64,000 nucleotides of DNA from Paulownia fortunei (Eukaryota > Streptophyta > Magnoliopsida > Lamiales > Paulowniaceae), in assembly GCA_019321725.1 (NCBI GenBank), contig CM033106.1, positions 15,660,551-15,724,550 of the forward strand, written 5' to 3'. A program made the translations under genes and the position numbers. Each line of letters begins with the position of its first letter. The stretch's first letter is position 1. Below, piece by piece: positions 1-11,169 of the stretch. The notes beneath the pieces were generated by a model. The model worked only from the letters and a program-made list of their open reading frames with translations. It made no database searches and was not told where the DNA came from.

Positions 1-457
1 TTTTGCATTTATCCCTATATTTTTATTGAAACATTTATGTAGTAATTAGTAACTAAACTTTGATTTTACTTATTGGATGGACAGACAGACAGAATTTCTG
101 CTCAAGAACGGGTGTGATGGTAGGTCAAATAGAAAATGGCAAATGGACTGCTTATAGAAGCAAAATATACTAAGTGATATGATCTGAACTTTAAGAGAGT
201 GTAGGAAGATATAAAGAGAATTTAATTTTTACGATCAATTTCTTAAAATTGATCATTATACTTTTTGGGTAATGAGAGTTACTATGTCACCAATTTATTT
301 TAATTAGCATCCTATCTTTTTTATTAAATTTTATGTCTATCAATCTCATCCATTAACCTATGATCTAACTCGAGTGGGAAGATAATGTGTTTAAACTCAT
401 TAAATTTTTTGTCTTCAAGTATTCTAAAATGTATTTTTGTTATCCTGATGTAGAGCT
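1..457. other. Unassigned AT-rich flank
   Basis: No coding region or repeat boundary is recognisable here. A short GACA-type run (gacagacagacag, near 81) is present. The segment abuts the truncated end of the copia-1 LTR, so it is either the flank left after truncation or part of another old repeat. Confidence 0.4.
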
Positions 458-566
458 GTCTATCACTTTTTGAGTCCGATCAGGAGAGATTGCTTGATAA
501 CCATCATCCTTATCCAAATAGGATTCTAACTAATCACAAATACAGATGCAAATAAAAAATGCATCA
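458..566 (-). repeat. Truncated 3' LTR of copia-1
   Basis: This stretch matches the inner end of the 5' LTR at about 6588-6696, sharing the terminal aaaaaatgcatca and the block from ttgataacc to tatccaaatagg. Similarity stops near 458, so only the first ~109 bp of the 442 bp LTR survive. On the minus strand it begins TGATGCATTT, as an LTR should. Confidence 0.85.
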
Positions 567-580
567 ATATCTCCCACTCA
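567..580 (-). other. Polypurine tract of copia-1
   Basis: On the minus strand the purine-rich run gagtgggagatat lies directly before the TG of the 3' LTR. That is the position and composition expected of a copia plus-strand primer. Confidence 0.7.
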
Positions 581-1626
581 TACATATTTGACTCGACTCA
601 TTCGAATCACAACTCCATAATTCTCATCTCACGTCCCTTCTTTCATACAGGGAATAAGGCATGCGACCCAGCGACAAAGGAACAAGTGAGGAGAGTTATA
701 TTAAGTCATCACCTAACTAACATAACTCTATAACTCAAAACTCGCTATGTACCCCAAACTATGTGGTCGCACTAGATCAAGCATCTCTGATCCCTCTATA
801 ATGAGTAGAGCATGCTTGAATCTCTCAGCTATGTATCTATACTCATGACTATGTCAAACACATTTTTAACTTAGTTGACCGGCCAATGAGCCATAGAATA
901 AAAGTGCGTTACTAGTTTAGCTCTTTCTCGGCCCCTCATATCAATCAGCTTGGTCCTGATAGCTTTCTTAGTCACGCTCTGACAGACCGAATCAAACGTG
1001 GTCATTGGAAACATGCTAAAGTAGCATCATCAAGCTTACACCTCATGACATGGTCCAGAGTCCCAAAGGGTATGAAAAATATGTTAAGGGCTCACACAGT
1101 GACGAAGTAAGGATCCATTCAGTCACTCTACTTATAAGGTCGTCTCAAAGCACATGTAGTATGAATACATGCTATGATGGAGCTCCCACTCAATTTGGGC
1201 ATGCCACGCTCTTAACATCATACGAATCTTAGTTCAATCGCTATCCAAGCGCCTGACCTACATACCATCATAAGTCACTCTCCAAAGTGTCATGCAGTAG
1301 TTCGCACATTTGGCTATAGACAGGCTTTTATAAGTTTGGACATACTTCATAATTGATCAAGTATGATCTCATCTTGGCCTTATGCCAAGGCGACTGTGAA
1401 TTAAACTTTTCTATTCCAAGTGTCAAGGAGATCATTCGCGCCCCTCCCAATAGTACGAACATGATCTTTGAGTCTCATGCTGCTCGCTGTCAAAGCGCCA
1501 GGGTGATTGCCTGTGTGAGTAGGTCAATCTAAGCCTGGTGACATTCATAATAGACTTAGTACACTAACAAATTTAACAAGAAAAAAATCTCATTAATCAA
1601 CAAAGTGTTCATACAGGCCTATAAAC
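581..1626 (-). other. Long 3' untranslated spacer of copia-1
   Basis: About 1.05 kb separates the pol stop from the polypurine tract. It has no credible reading frame on either strand; the plus-strand ORF at 1050-1232 resembles nothing I know. Its base composition is richer in C and G than the flanks. Long non-coding 3' spacers occur in several plant copia lineages. Confidence 0.55.
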
Positions 1627-2310
1627 TTAAATCCTACGAAGTCCCATACTACTAACATGCCTTTGGAACACATCTCTCTGCAAAGGCTTAGTAAAAGGAT
1701 CAGCGACCATATCGCTAGTAGGAATATGCTTGAGAACAACTTGACCTTACACAATGCTCTCTCGAATAAAGTGATATCTGGCATCAATATGCTTAGTCCG
1801 CCCATGATACTTGGGGTCCTTAGCATATGCTAGTGTAGTTGTATTATCACAATAGACAACAACTGCATCATCAACATACGCCGCAATGCGTAGACTCTGC
1901 AGGAATCTCCTCAACCAGATAGCCTCTTGGACTGCTGATGTACAAGCAACGTATTCGGCCTCCATGGTGGATAAAGAGATACATGGCTGCTTCTTGCTAC
2001 ACCAAGTGATAGCAGCGCCTCCTAATAAGAATGTATATCCCCATGTGGATTTACGCTCATCTCTATCCGCTGATCCATCAGCATCACTATATCCAATTAA
2101 CTTTAAACTTCCTCCATTGTAGCATAAAGCGAGATCACTTGTTCCCTTCAAATATCTAAGTATCCTTCTGACATCGGCCCAATGGTCGTGTCCAGGATTA
2201 CTTTGATATCTACTCACCATTCTAACTACAAAGCACAGGTCTGGTTGAGTACACATCATTGCGTACATCAGACTCCCTACCGTGCTCGCATATAGAACCT
2301 TATCCATGCG
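1627..2310 (-). pseudogene. copia-1 pol: RNase H domain and pol C-terminus
   Basis: This is the RNase H part of the copia polyprotein, which degrades the RNA strand of the RNA/DNA hybrid during reverse transcription. Visible landmarks are GSLMYAMMCTQPDL at the start, then the SDADGSADRDERKS motif carrying catalytic acidic residues, SLSTMEAEYVA, YCDN and KHIDARYHFIRE. The frame meets an internal TAA at 1747-1749. It then continues through a typical copia C-terminus (ADPFTKPLQRDVF) to a natural stop at 1627-1629. It is joined to the RT frame by a frameshift near 2310. The family is certain; the copy is non-functional. Confidence 0.9.
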
Positions 2311-3250
2311 TTCCCTTTCTTTTTCTGCTTTAGGGTAAGAACACAGTTCTTATCCATGGGTGTGTCAATAGGATTAGCATTATGCATACGAAAGCGTTCT
2401 ATAATTCTCTTGATATAAGCCTCTTGAGACAAACTCAAGAGTTTTCTAGAACGATCCCGGTGTATCTTAACACCAAGTATGTATTCAGCTTCTCCCATGT
2501 CCTTCATCTCAAAAGTAGAGGACAGCCACTTCTGAGTGGCGACAATCATCTCCATATCATTCCCAACCAACAAAATATCGTCCACATACAGTGAGAGTAT
2601 TAAGAAACTCCTCCCACTTCTCTTAACATACACATAATGGTCTTTCTCGATCATCGTAAAGCCTATCGTAGTGATAGCTCGATTAAATTGATGGTACCAC
2701 TGTCTGGACGATTATTTTAGTCCATAAATAGAATGTTTCAAGCAGCATACTTTGCGCTCTTGTCCCATTTCCTGAAATCCAATATGTTGATCCATGTATA
2801 TCTCCTCGTCTAACTCTCCATTGAGAAATGCTATCTTGACGTCCATTTGAAATAATTCCAAATCTAGGTGGGCGATAATGGCTAATATGAGGCGAATAGA
2901 GGCAAACCTCACCACTGGGAAGAATGTCTCTTCATAATCTATACCCTATCTTTGGGTATAACCCTTCGCCACAAATCGAGCTTTATACTTGTTTATTAAT
3001 CCATATGACTTTCGCTTGACCTTTAGAACCCATTTGTTCCCAATGGTCTTATGTCCAGATGGAAGATTGACTAGCTCCCAAACATGGTTCTTAGCCATCG
3101 AGCTCAACTCTTCTTTCATAGCAGCTATCCACTCATTTGCATTTAGAGAAGTCATAGCCTCTTCATAAGTGGTTGGCTCATCAACATCTACAGAAGCACA
3201 CATGAAAGATTCCCCTTCGATTTCATAACACCAATAGGGTACATTTCTAT
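2311..3250 (-). pseudogene. copia-1 pol: reverse transcriptase domain
   Basis: This is the copia RT, which copies element RNA into cDNA inside the virus-like particle. The N-terminal signature (EEAMTSLNANEWIAAMKEEL, NKWVLKVKRK, KARFVAKGY) lies at about 2950-3190. The block QMDVKIAFLNGELDEEIYM is at about 2800-2860, and the catalytic YVDD box is at 2577-2588. Two in-frame stops interrupt the domain, one just after KGYTQR (2943-2945) and one after IYGLK (2709-2711). A frameshift near 2310 separates it from RNase H. The catalytic aspartates are preserved, but the frame is broken. Confidence 0.92.
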
Positions 3251-4345
3251 GTTTGCTCTTACGCGCTTGTGGATTTTGAGAGTCGTCTTCCAATGGGTCA
3301 CTCCCACTAAATTTAAAGTCGCTTGCATTATCCCCATCAATTACTGGATAAGGCTGCGAAGCCTCACCCTTGCTAGGGATTGGAGCGCCACCTTGAGGAT
3401 CTTGCAACTCATACAGTTCAAGGGCCCCTTTGACTTCACCAATGGTCAAAAAAACCTCATCAAGGAAATTCACATCACGGGACTCAATCTCAGTCATTCC
3501 TCTATCAGGGTATTCACCGTACATCACATAGCCCTTTGAGTGATCATAATACCTTATAAAAGATATATTTGACCGCTCTAGGGCCAAGCTTCTTATACTT
3601 TGAGAAGTGTTGTGAATAAACCCAGCCGACCCCCAAGGGCGCAAGCCTTCTAAACTAGGCTTTCTGTCATGCCACATCTCATAGGGTGTCGAAGGAACTG
3701 ACTTAGAAGACACACGATTCAATATGTAAGTAGCAGCCAAAATTGCATCACCCCAAAATGATATTAGAAGATTTGCTTGCGCCATCATCAATCTGGCCAT
3801 ATCCAGAAATGTGCAATTTCTCCTCTCTGCAACCCTATTTTGTTGCGGAGTGTGTGGAATCATCAATTGTATGATGATTCCTTTTTCTTCACACATTTAT
3901 CTAAACTGATCAGACAAATATTCTCGCCCTCTGTCAGTACATAGAATTTTGAGATTCCTATCTCTATGGTTCTCAACCTCTACCAAGAATTGTTTAAAAT
4001 AATCAAGCACTTCTGATCGATGAGACAAGAGATATACTGACCCATAACGCAAATAATCATCAATAAAAGTGAGAAAATAGGATGCACCATGTCGTGCCCT
4101 CACATTCATGGGGTCCAGATATATCCGAGTGGACTAACTCTAGAGGATGAGTAGCCCTCTTTGCCTTTCCAAAAGGCTTCCAACAAGCTTTTCCTGCTAG
4201 ACATGGTTCACACACAGGAAGGTTGACTTTAGCGAGATGGCCTAAAAACCCTTCTCGAGTTAACCTAATCATCCTTTCTTGTCCTATGTGCCCTAATCTT
4301 GCATGCCACTTAATAGAATCAGAAATAGCATCAACAGTCGAAGAA
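3251..4345 (-). pseudogene. copia-1 pol: GAG-pre-integrase and integrase
   Basis: This is the integrase, which inserts the cDNA into host DNA. It begins with the pre-integrase zinc-binding block WHARLGHIGQERM (about 4270-4310) and CEPCLAGK (about 4190-4215). The catalytic core follows: HSDISGP, FLTFIDDY, TDRGREYLS and TPQQNRVAERRN. A frameshift near 4110 splits the core, and an in-frame TAA at 3897-3899 falls just after the second catalytic block. The C-terminal part reaches the RT linker near 3250. The segment directly upstream is gag, with no protease between. Confidence 0.9.
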
Positions 4346-4375
4346 ACATAAGAAACATAATTATTGGATAATTCA

Positions 4376-5132
4376 TAGACTTGTCACCTTGTGGGGCTAA
4401 GTTCTGGCTTTGACCACTACTTTGTCCAGCATCATTCTGCTTGTTCCAGCGTTTGCCTTTATTAGGCTTACGCTGTCCAACATGTGCGACAAGAGCTGCT
4501 GCTTGTGCTCGCTCCGACTCTCGATGGTCAGCCTCAAGCTTGAGATGACTGGCGACACTATCGAATGTCTGGATTTACTTATTATGCGTAAGCACAAGCT
4601 TAACATGTCCCCAAGTCTGCTCAGGTAGCGACCTTAGGACAGCTAAAACTTGTTGTTCATCAGTGAGCTTACTTCCATCATTTTGAAGCTCTCGAATCAT
4701 ATCCTTCATCACATCAAGATGTTGGGTCATCGAGTGCTTTGGGTCAAGTACGTACTGGTTGAACCTAAAGGTTAGTGCCCTCAGTTTTGTAGCCGAAGTG
4801 CTACCGTACGTGACCTTTAACACATCCCACAACTCTCTAGCTATAGGATACTGTTCAAATTCATGAATCAAATTATCGTGCATGCAGCTCAATATTGTAA
4901 AGCGCGCACTCTTATCTTGATCCACCCACTTATTGTACGCGTCCATATCGCAACGATATTGGGTAGTTGGTCTATTTTCTGGCTCAGTTGGCATAGGCAT
5001 AGTAGTGGTGAGATGATGAAAGATCTTTTTTTTATGCAACAAAAATTAAATTTTTCTATACCACATTGCATAGTTCTGGCCATCAAGTTTGCAAGTACCA
5101 TAGAGATCAGAAAAAGCTACTTGGGCATCCAT
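4376..5132 (-). pseudogene. copia-1 gag
   Basis: This is the copia capsid protein, which forms the particle that packages element RNA. I take the start at the ATG at 5130-5132, because it opens the MDAQVAFSDLYG...NYAMWYRKI block typical of the N-terminus. The UBN2-type gag core (ARELWDVLKVTYGS, DEQQVLAVLRSLPE) covers about 4590-4900. Two in-frame TAA codons, at 5046-5048 and 4572-4574, break it, but the frame continues through both to about 4376. The basic linker is present. The CCHC zinc knuckle expected next is absent and the frame runs into pre-integrase sequence. Confidence 0.88.
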
Positions 5133-6240
5133 TACTGTATAATATGCGCAATAAGTTAAGCACTGGTCTAAAATTTTATTTGGATCCAAGTAAATATTTA
5201 TCATTTTCTTTAATTCAGTTAAATAAAAAATTTCGCCACCAAGGCTAGTAATCATCTCCCACCGAATTAAAAATCACAATAAAAAATTACTGATCCATGA
5301 ATAAAATTAAAATTGTCCATAAAAAAAATACATACATTAAATACGAATAATAATCATGAGTTGACATTTAGTGCATCATTTCGAGATAATTATTGGCCTA
5401 TGGTGGTAATTAACAAAACATATCCCAAAAAATATATATACATGGCCTAAAAAAAATGGCCTCATAAATACATAAAAAAATTATATTTTTCAAGACCTAC
5501 TACATAAATCTAAAATTGGAATACCGTATTACCACCATTTCCATTAATTATCTCTCAAATAAAATAATTATAAAGACATAACATACATGAGCACCCAAAA
5601 TGTCAACTCCCATTTTATGCATATGGATAAAATAACATAATCACAAAAAAATTGCAATTAAAATAAATTTAACACCAAAAAAAATAATTCTAGAATTTAA
5701 AAAATAAATTCTATATTGTTCAAATAGGCCAGAAAAAATAAAAAATAAATTCTGCCTATTTGGCAAAATTTTTATTTTTTATTTTTTTGCCGTGGGCCTT
5801 GGCCGCGCGCAACTGGGCCACAGCTGGCAGCGCCGAGTGGCAGCTGGCTTTGCCAGCATGTGCTGGCGTGTGTCAGCAGCCAGCCATTTACATGCTTTGT
5901 TTCCCTGCTGCACCATGATGGTGCAGCAGCAACCTTTTTCCTTTTTTTTTTTTAAATAGTGGAAAAATTCAACGCCTCTGGCAGCCGTCCTCCAGCATGC
6001 TTTTCCAGCGGACACTAATTTCCAGCAAAAAGAAAAATATATTTTTCTATACTAATTCATTTTTGATACATAATATATTGATTTAATAGTTTTTTTGTCT
6101 TTTCATGCTTTACAACATGACATCAATATTATGCATCAATTGAATTTAAACATACATTTGTGTATACAAATACAATATATAATCTTCAAAGTCTATTTTC
6201 ATGATTGAATTTAAATCACGAAGGCGAGGTCGAGCCTATT
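5133..6240 (-). other. copia-1 leader (5' untranslated region)
   Basis: The stretch between the primer binding site and the gag start is mostly AT-rich with poly-A/T runs. The exception is a GC-rich, repeat-rich island at about 5785-6015, full of CAGC/GCTG motifs that can pair. The minus-strand ORF at 5779-6015 sits in that island and has no gag-like features; I treat it as chance. Confidence 0.6.
5905..5929. repeat. Near-perfect palindrome in copia-1 leader
   Basis: Arms ctgctgcaccat and atggtgcagcag are exact reverse complements separated by one base. As RNA this could form a hairpin or an intermolecular duplex. Confidence 0.85.
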
Positions 6241-6253
6241 GGCTCTGATACCA
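6241..6253 (-). other. Primer binding site of copia-1
   Basis: The plus strand reads ggctctgatacca, the complement of tggtatcagagcc. This is the standard plant iMet tRNA primer site, one base from the LTR edge. Confidence 0.92.
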
Positions 6254-6254
6254 C

Positions 6255-6696
6255 TGTAAGCAATTTATAGTCGCATATAAATAATAATTGAATCAATATT
6301 ACCTCAACAGCAGAAATTCGTTTGATTCATGGATGAACAGCTCGCCTACAAGCCTCCCATTAATATCACCATAGTCTTTCTTGCTCCAGTACATACTACT
6401 AGAGCATTCACTAAATTTATAACTACACACCTTAAACCCGTAGAGATTTCTAAGTTTTTGGTGACACTCCAAAAATAAACGTAGAGAGAATATAGAAGAG
6501 AGAGAATATTTTTCTGTGTATTAAATTGCGTATCATTGTGATATCTTATAGTAGTAGGGAGAGATAATCAGAAAAAGATTCTCTCTATCCTATCACTCTT
6601 TGAGTTCGATCAAAAGAGGTTTCTTGATAACCATCATCCTTATCCAAATAGGACTCTAACTAATCACAAATATGGATGCAAATAAAAAATGCATCA
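6255..6696 (-). repeat. 5' LTR of copia-1 (442 bp)
   Basis: It is bounded by TG...CA in either orientation (plus strand tgtaagcaat ... atgcatca) and lies directly beside the primer binding site. Its inner ~109 bp recur at 458-566. Confidence 0.9.
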
Positions 6697-7214
6697 ATAG
6701 TTGCTAATGGAAATAATAGAAATTCGATAATGTTTGCCTAGTGACACTCCTTGTTATTTTGCCGAGTTCCTTAAAGAAAGTTGTCTTTATTAATTTTTTT
6801 TACTAATATTAATAATAAAATTAAAATGTTAATATAAAAAACATAAAAATTAAAAGCTCGCAAGCTTTTGAATACCTGTATTGGAGCTTGAGCCACAGCT
6901 CGAAAAACTTTGAGCTTGTCGAGCCAACTCGACTCTATCTTGCACCCTTATTCTTGTATAAGTACATCATTTTCTCATTGAAAGAATTCGAAGATCAGAA
7001 GACAAATATACTTGCAACTTTTTGCATCATGGGCAGATAGGAAATAGTTCTCTATGCTCTTAGATGAGTCTGTTCATATAGAAAAAGGTTTTACTAAAAC
7101 TGATTTAATGTTGGTCTATGCTACATCCAGCCTGCTTAAATTAATGCGTGTTTTGTTTGTCAGTTGAATGATTTGCCACAATGTATGTTATTCTTTCTCT
7201 GTTTTATGCTGCAG
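6697..7214. other. Intergenic or intronic DNA
   Basis: No ORF or element is identified. The segment 6856-6945 repeats agctcg/gagctt motifs of the kind often seen in decayed plant DNA transposons. The last ~65 bases are pyrimidine-rich and end tgctgcag, like a plant 3' splice site. Confidence 0.35.
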
Positions 7215-7263
7215 GGTGGAAACAACGGATATAAAAGGTCTGAAGAAGATTGAGGATCACTGA
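7215..7263 (+). pseudogene. Possible orphan terminal exon of an unknown gene
   Basis: A pyrimidine-rich tract ending in tgctgcag precedes a short open frame reading VETTDIKGLKKIEDH and a TGA stop (7261-7263). About 500 bp of 3'-UTR-like sequence with T-rich stretches follows. The frame and acceptor look like the last exon of a plant gene. I do not recognise the protein, and no upstream exon is visible; copia-1 sits immediately upstream and may separate it from the rest. A chance match is possible. Confidence 0.3.
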
Positions 7264-8100
7264 CCCTGAAATAAGCAAAGAGACCATGAAAATTTATACA
7301 TTTGGTAGCATTTTCAGTATCTTCTTCTTAACTTGGGAAAGAGAAGTTGGTGAAATCCTTCTCCTGTTGCAAAACTCTAGCCAGAAACTTTCTTAGAAGA
7401 AAACTTATGTGGTGATTATACCCATTACCCGTCTATATTTTTGTGTAACTGAAGCGCCTTCAAGTGGAAGAACTTGGCAAGTATTTCTGATATGGCTGCA
7501 GTATAATGTACCAATCCTGGCTTCATTGAAATTTGTTTACTGTTGTTTGCAATGCAAGCTAAGGCATGGCGTTTCAATGGCCCTTTAGCCGTTTAGGCAG
7601 GTGCGGTGCAAAAGTGGGAGTGAAATTGAATGTTACTGTATTGTTTGCAAAAAATTGGTTCAAGTTTCATTGTTTTTTAGAAGATGATTCGGTGACTGCC
7701 ATTAACACAATCCTCCGTATTTTGCTCCATTTATTAAAATTGAGAACAACTATACATTGCATTTGTCTATTATTTAATTTACTTCGATAAATAATAGTTT
7801 TAGCTATAAAAAATCTTGCCCCAATTTTAAAAATTGAGAGTAATTTTAAAACAAAATTGTATTTTTTTAATTTACTTGAAAAGTTTATGTTTAACTAAAT
7901 AAAAAATTATTGCTCATTAAAAAATTAGTTCTGTACTATAATGATGAATTCAAACTCTTAATACTTTTAATTTTAGTATTTGTACAATTCTGAAACATTA
8001 AAAGATATACGTTTATCTCTTTTTATTTTTAGTTGTTTTAATAATTAATATTTTTTTACTATAGAATTTTTGCTCCATTTGCAAAAACGAAAAATATCTA
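7264..8100 (+). other. 3'-UTR-like and AT-rich DNA
   Basis: The first ~530 bp follow the possible terminal exon and carry no convincing coding frame. The ORF at 7566-7790 has no family features. The remainder is AT-rich with no feature I can name. Confidence 0.3.
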
Positions 8101-8179
8101 TATCTCTTTGATTTTTATTTTTACTTTATTTGTTATTTTTATTTTCAATCATTTATTTTTTGTCATCTTCTTCCTCAGT

Positions 8180-8505
8180 TTTTTCCACATTCCCATCCAA
8201 CCACCCCCACCTTACCAGTTTACAGCCAGCTCAACAATAGCCTTAGCCCACCGCCGTCGTCGCCTGCCACCACCCAAAAGACCCCAACCCTACACATCCA
8301 ATCCCAATCTAGCAACATGCAACCCTCACGACCTCTGTGACCCCAGTTGCCCACCTACCCACCCTATTCTTGTGACTAGCCCTTAATCCTATCCCAGCCC
8401 CCTGACACCTATCTCCGTACGCTGCTCTACCCAAACGAGATCCCAGCACCCCTACACACCCAACACTCTCTAGCAACCCCCACACCACCCCAGCCCCTCA
8501 TAAAA
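8180..8505. repeat. C-rich low-complexity tract
   Basis: The plus strand becomes strongly C-rich and G-poor (cccatccaaccacccccacc, ccaccacccaaaagacccc) within an AT-rich background. The ORF at 8108-8386 translates this as a Pro/Arg-rich string after a hydrophobic T-rich lead-in. It shows no domain, so I treat it as composition-driven. Confidence 0.5.
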
Positions 8506-9589
8506 TTGGCGAAGAGGGAAATTACTTTATCAATTGTTTAAAAACCTGGATCGTAGATTCTTTTAGTAATAGATCTAATGTTGTGTTAATTTCACATAAG
8601 ATATATGGTCTACAAGAATGTAGGTTTTCAAACAACAAGGTAGAATGGGAATTATATTACCAAATTAATGGAGTTAGAAATATTTAACAGCTGTGGCGCA
8701 CATGTGCAGACTTTTTAAATTTGTTAGATTTTTAAGATTTATTTTAACGCATGGAGTTCTTTGTAATTCACAAAAAATGCAAAGAGCTTTTATACATTTT
8801 ACCTTTTTTTTTGGTTTAGTTAGAAATTATATAAGTAGTGGTCTGTGTGAAACTCAAACGTAAAAAGAATCAATACATCAATACAGAATGTAATAACAAT
8901 AAGAAAAATTGTATTTTTAGCATCATAGTTTAAGGGGTGTTATAATTTTGGTACATGGTTAAAAAAAAGTACAATTTTAGTTTTGTATTTTTTTTTATTT
9001 TTTAAAAAATTAGTTTGAAAAAGGAAGGTCGTTTTTTAGGTGAAGCAAAAGGAAGTTCAACTTCCATTCCCCAAACTATTAAAAAAAACATTAGATCTTT
9101 ATGAGAGGATCGCAGTTTCGATTTGATCCAAGGTTGTAAGGCAGAATGGAAATAAATTTTTTATCTGAATACTGTCTGTCAACTAATTTTTTAAAAATTA
9201 TGTTTCATATAATGGAACACCGTTATAAGATACAAGGTCCATATGCGCATATGATTTTAGAAATGCAAACTAGACAATCTTTGAAGAATCGAATGTTAAT
9301 CGGTTTGAAAATCGAATGAACGGACATAGGAATTACCTATAGTAAGAAGGGTGACTAAGATAGGTTGCAACCAAATAAGAATATGTGAGACACAGAAGAT
9401 TAGGGCTGCAAGATAAGGAAGAAAATCATAATATACCATTACATGCCATCTCAAGCTTTGCCACCTCATGCTTTCTTATTAAGCTTAAGCTAACACCTCA
9501 AGTCCTTCACCCTTGAGCCACAACCAGACCTTCATTTCAGCTATTTTAATCTTCCAAACACACATCTTAAGGTATAAGAATGCATAAGA
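8506..9589. other. No feature recognised
   Basis: AT-rich sequence with several A/T homopolymers. I see no coding frame, LTR end or tandem repeat. Near 9580 the short direct repeats ataagaatgc and ttaggatgga mark the entry into gypsy-A. Confidence 0.4.
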
Positions 9590-10325
9590 ATGCTTTAGGA
9601 TGGATCATTTAGGATGGACCATTGCTGATATTAAAGGTATTAATCCTTTCATTTGCACACATAACATCTATTTAGAGGAAAATGCTAAACCTTCTAAAGA
9701 AATGCAACGAAGGCTAAATCCTAATATGAAAGAAGTAGTGAGAAATGAAGTCATTAAACTCTTAGATAATGGAATCATTTATCCTATTTCTGATAGCAAA
9801 TGGTAAGTCCTACTCAAGTTGTACCTAAAAAATCTGGAGTTACTATAGTCAAGAATAAGAATGATGAATTAATTCTAACTAGGACTGTTACTAGTTGGCG
9901 AATGTGCATTGACTATAGAAAACTCAACTCAGTTACTAGAAAAGATCATTTTTCATTACCTTTCATGGATTAAATTTTAGAAAGAGTTGCGGGACACGAA
10001 TTTTATTATTTTTTAGATGGATTTCTGGGTATAATCAAATTGCAATTGCAATTAAAGATCAAGAGAAAACAACTTTTACATGTCATTTTGTTACTTTTGC
10101 ATATCGAATGATGCCTTTTGGATTATGTAATGCACCAGCTACATTCCAACAATACATGCTTAGTATTTTTAGTGACATGGTTGAACGTTTTCTTGAAGTC
10201 TTCATGGATGATTTTTCTATTTTTGGTAATTAATTTGATGATTGCTTATCTAATTTAGAAAAGGTTTTGATCAGGTGTGAAGAAAAGAATCTTGTGCTCA
10301 ATTGGGAGAAATGTCATTTCATGTA
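9590..10325 (+). pseudogene. gypsy-A reverse transcriptase
   Basis: This is the Ty3/gypsy RT. Visible blocks are GWTIADIKGINP, NEVIKLLDNGIIYPISDSKW, RMCIDYRKLNSVTRKDHFSLPF, GYNQIAIAIKDQEKTTFTC, RMMPFGLCNAPATFQQYM and the catalytic-box region VFMDDFSIFGN (about 10195-10230). The LVLNWEKCHFM block closes the domain. Stops fall after PFMD, after FGN and after CHFM, and a frameshift lies near 9806, so the gene is dead. The aspartate pair of the catalytic box is retained. Confidence 0.9.
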
Positions 10326-10990
10326 ACAATTAGTATTATTCTTGGACACATTATTTCATCGAAAGGTATTAAGGTTGACAAATCTAAAATTGAATTAATT
10401 ACCAATTTGCCAACACCAAAGACTGTGAAGGAGGTTAGATCATTTTTAGGACATGCGGGTTTTTATAGAAGATTTATCAAGGTTTTAGTATAATATCTAA
10501 ACCTTTCTGTAATCTTCTAACAAAAGATACTATTTTTGAATGGACTGAAAATTGTGAAAATGCCTTTGTTAAGCTTAAAAGTATGCTTACATCTGCTCCA
10601 ATCATGCAACCTCCATATTGGACTTTACCTTTTGAAATAATATATGATGCTAGTGATTATACTATTGGAGCTGTCTTGGGACAAAGAAAAGATAAGAAAC
10701 CATATGTTATTTACTATACAAGTAAAACTTTAAATGATACTTGATTGAATTATACAAGAATTGAAAAAGAATTACTTGTTGTAGTTTTTGCATTGGACAA
10801 ATTTTGATCTTATCTTGTTGGCTCACCAGTTGTTGTTTTCAGGATCATGTAGCTTTAAAATATCTTTTGTCAAAAAAAGATGCTAAACCAAGACTGATTA
10901 GGTGAATTCTCTTACTCCAGGAATTTAATGTTACTATTTGAGATAAAAAGGGAGTAGAGAATATAGTGACTGATAATTTGTCGAGCTTTA
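10326..10990 (+). pseudogene. gypsy-A RT connection and RNase H
   Basis: The segment starts with the RT-RNase H connection (PTPKTVKEVRSFLGHAGFYRRFIK, about 10408-10483). It continues with the RNase H landmarks FEIIYDASDYTIGAVLGQRKDKKP, IYYTSKTLN and IEKELLVVVFALDKF. These read in different frames with several stops, including a TGA just after the TLND block. The order and motifs match Athila-like pol. Confidence 0.85.
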
Positions 10991-11169
10991 TTTGTGATAA
11001 CTCATTTCAAATGGCACTTTCCTTGATTAACAACTATTTAATGTTTTTATTTTACCTTGGTTTGCTGACATTGTTAATTTTCTGGTGACAGGAAAGATGC
11101 CATCGCATTGGAACTCTTAAGATGAAAAGAAGTTTTTGACTAAGGTTAAAAACTTTTATTGGGATGATC

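Larger units (their letters stand above)
458..6696 (-). mobile_element. copia-1: degenerate Ty1/copia LTR retrotransposon
   Basis: Read on the minus strand, the order is 5' LTR, iMet-type primer binding site, GC-rich leader, gag, integrase, reverse transcriptase, RNase H, a long untranslated spacer, a polypurine tract and the first ~109 bp of the 3' LTR. Integrase before RT is the diagnostic Ty1/copia order. Both gag and pol contain in-frame stops. Pol also has frameshifts near 2310 and 4110, and the zinc knuckle and protease are missing. The element is a dead, probably old copy. The truncated 3' LTR means no target-site duplication can be tested. Confidence 0.93.

Noticed and set aside
1050..1232. 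Small plus-strand ORF in the copia-1 3' spacer
   Set aside because: Antisense to the element, with no recognisable similarity or start context.
8108..8386. Plus-strand ORF with a hydrophobic start and Pro/Arg-rich tail (possible secreted peptide)
   Set aside because: The hydrophobic part is a T-rich run and the tail a C-rich run; composition explains both and no domain is visible.
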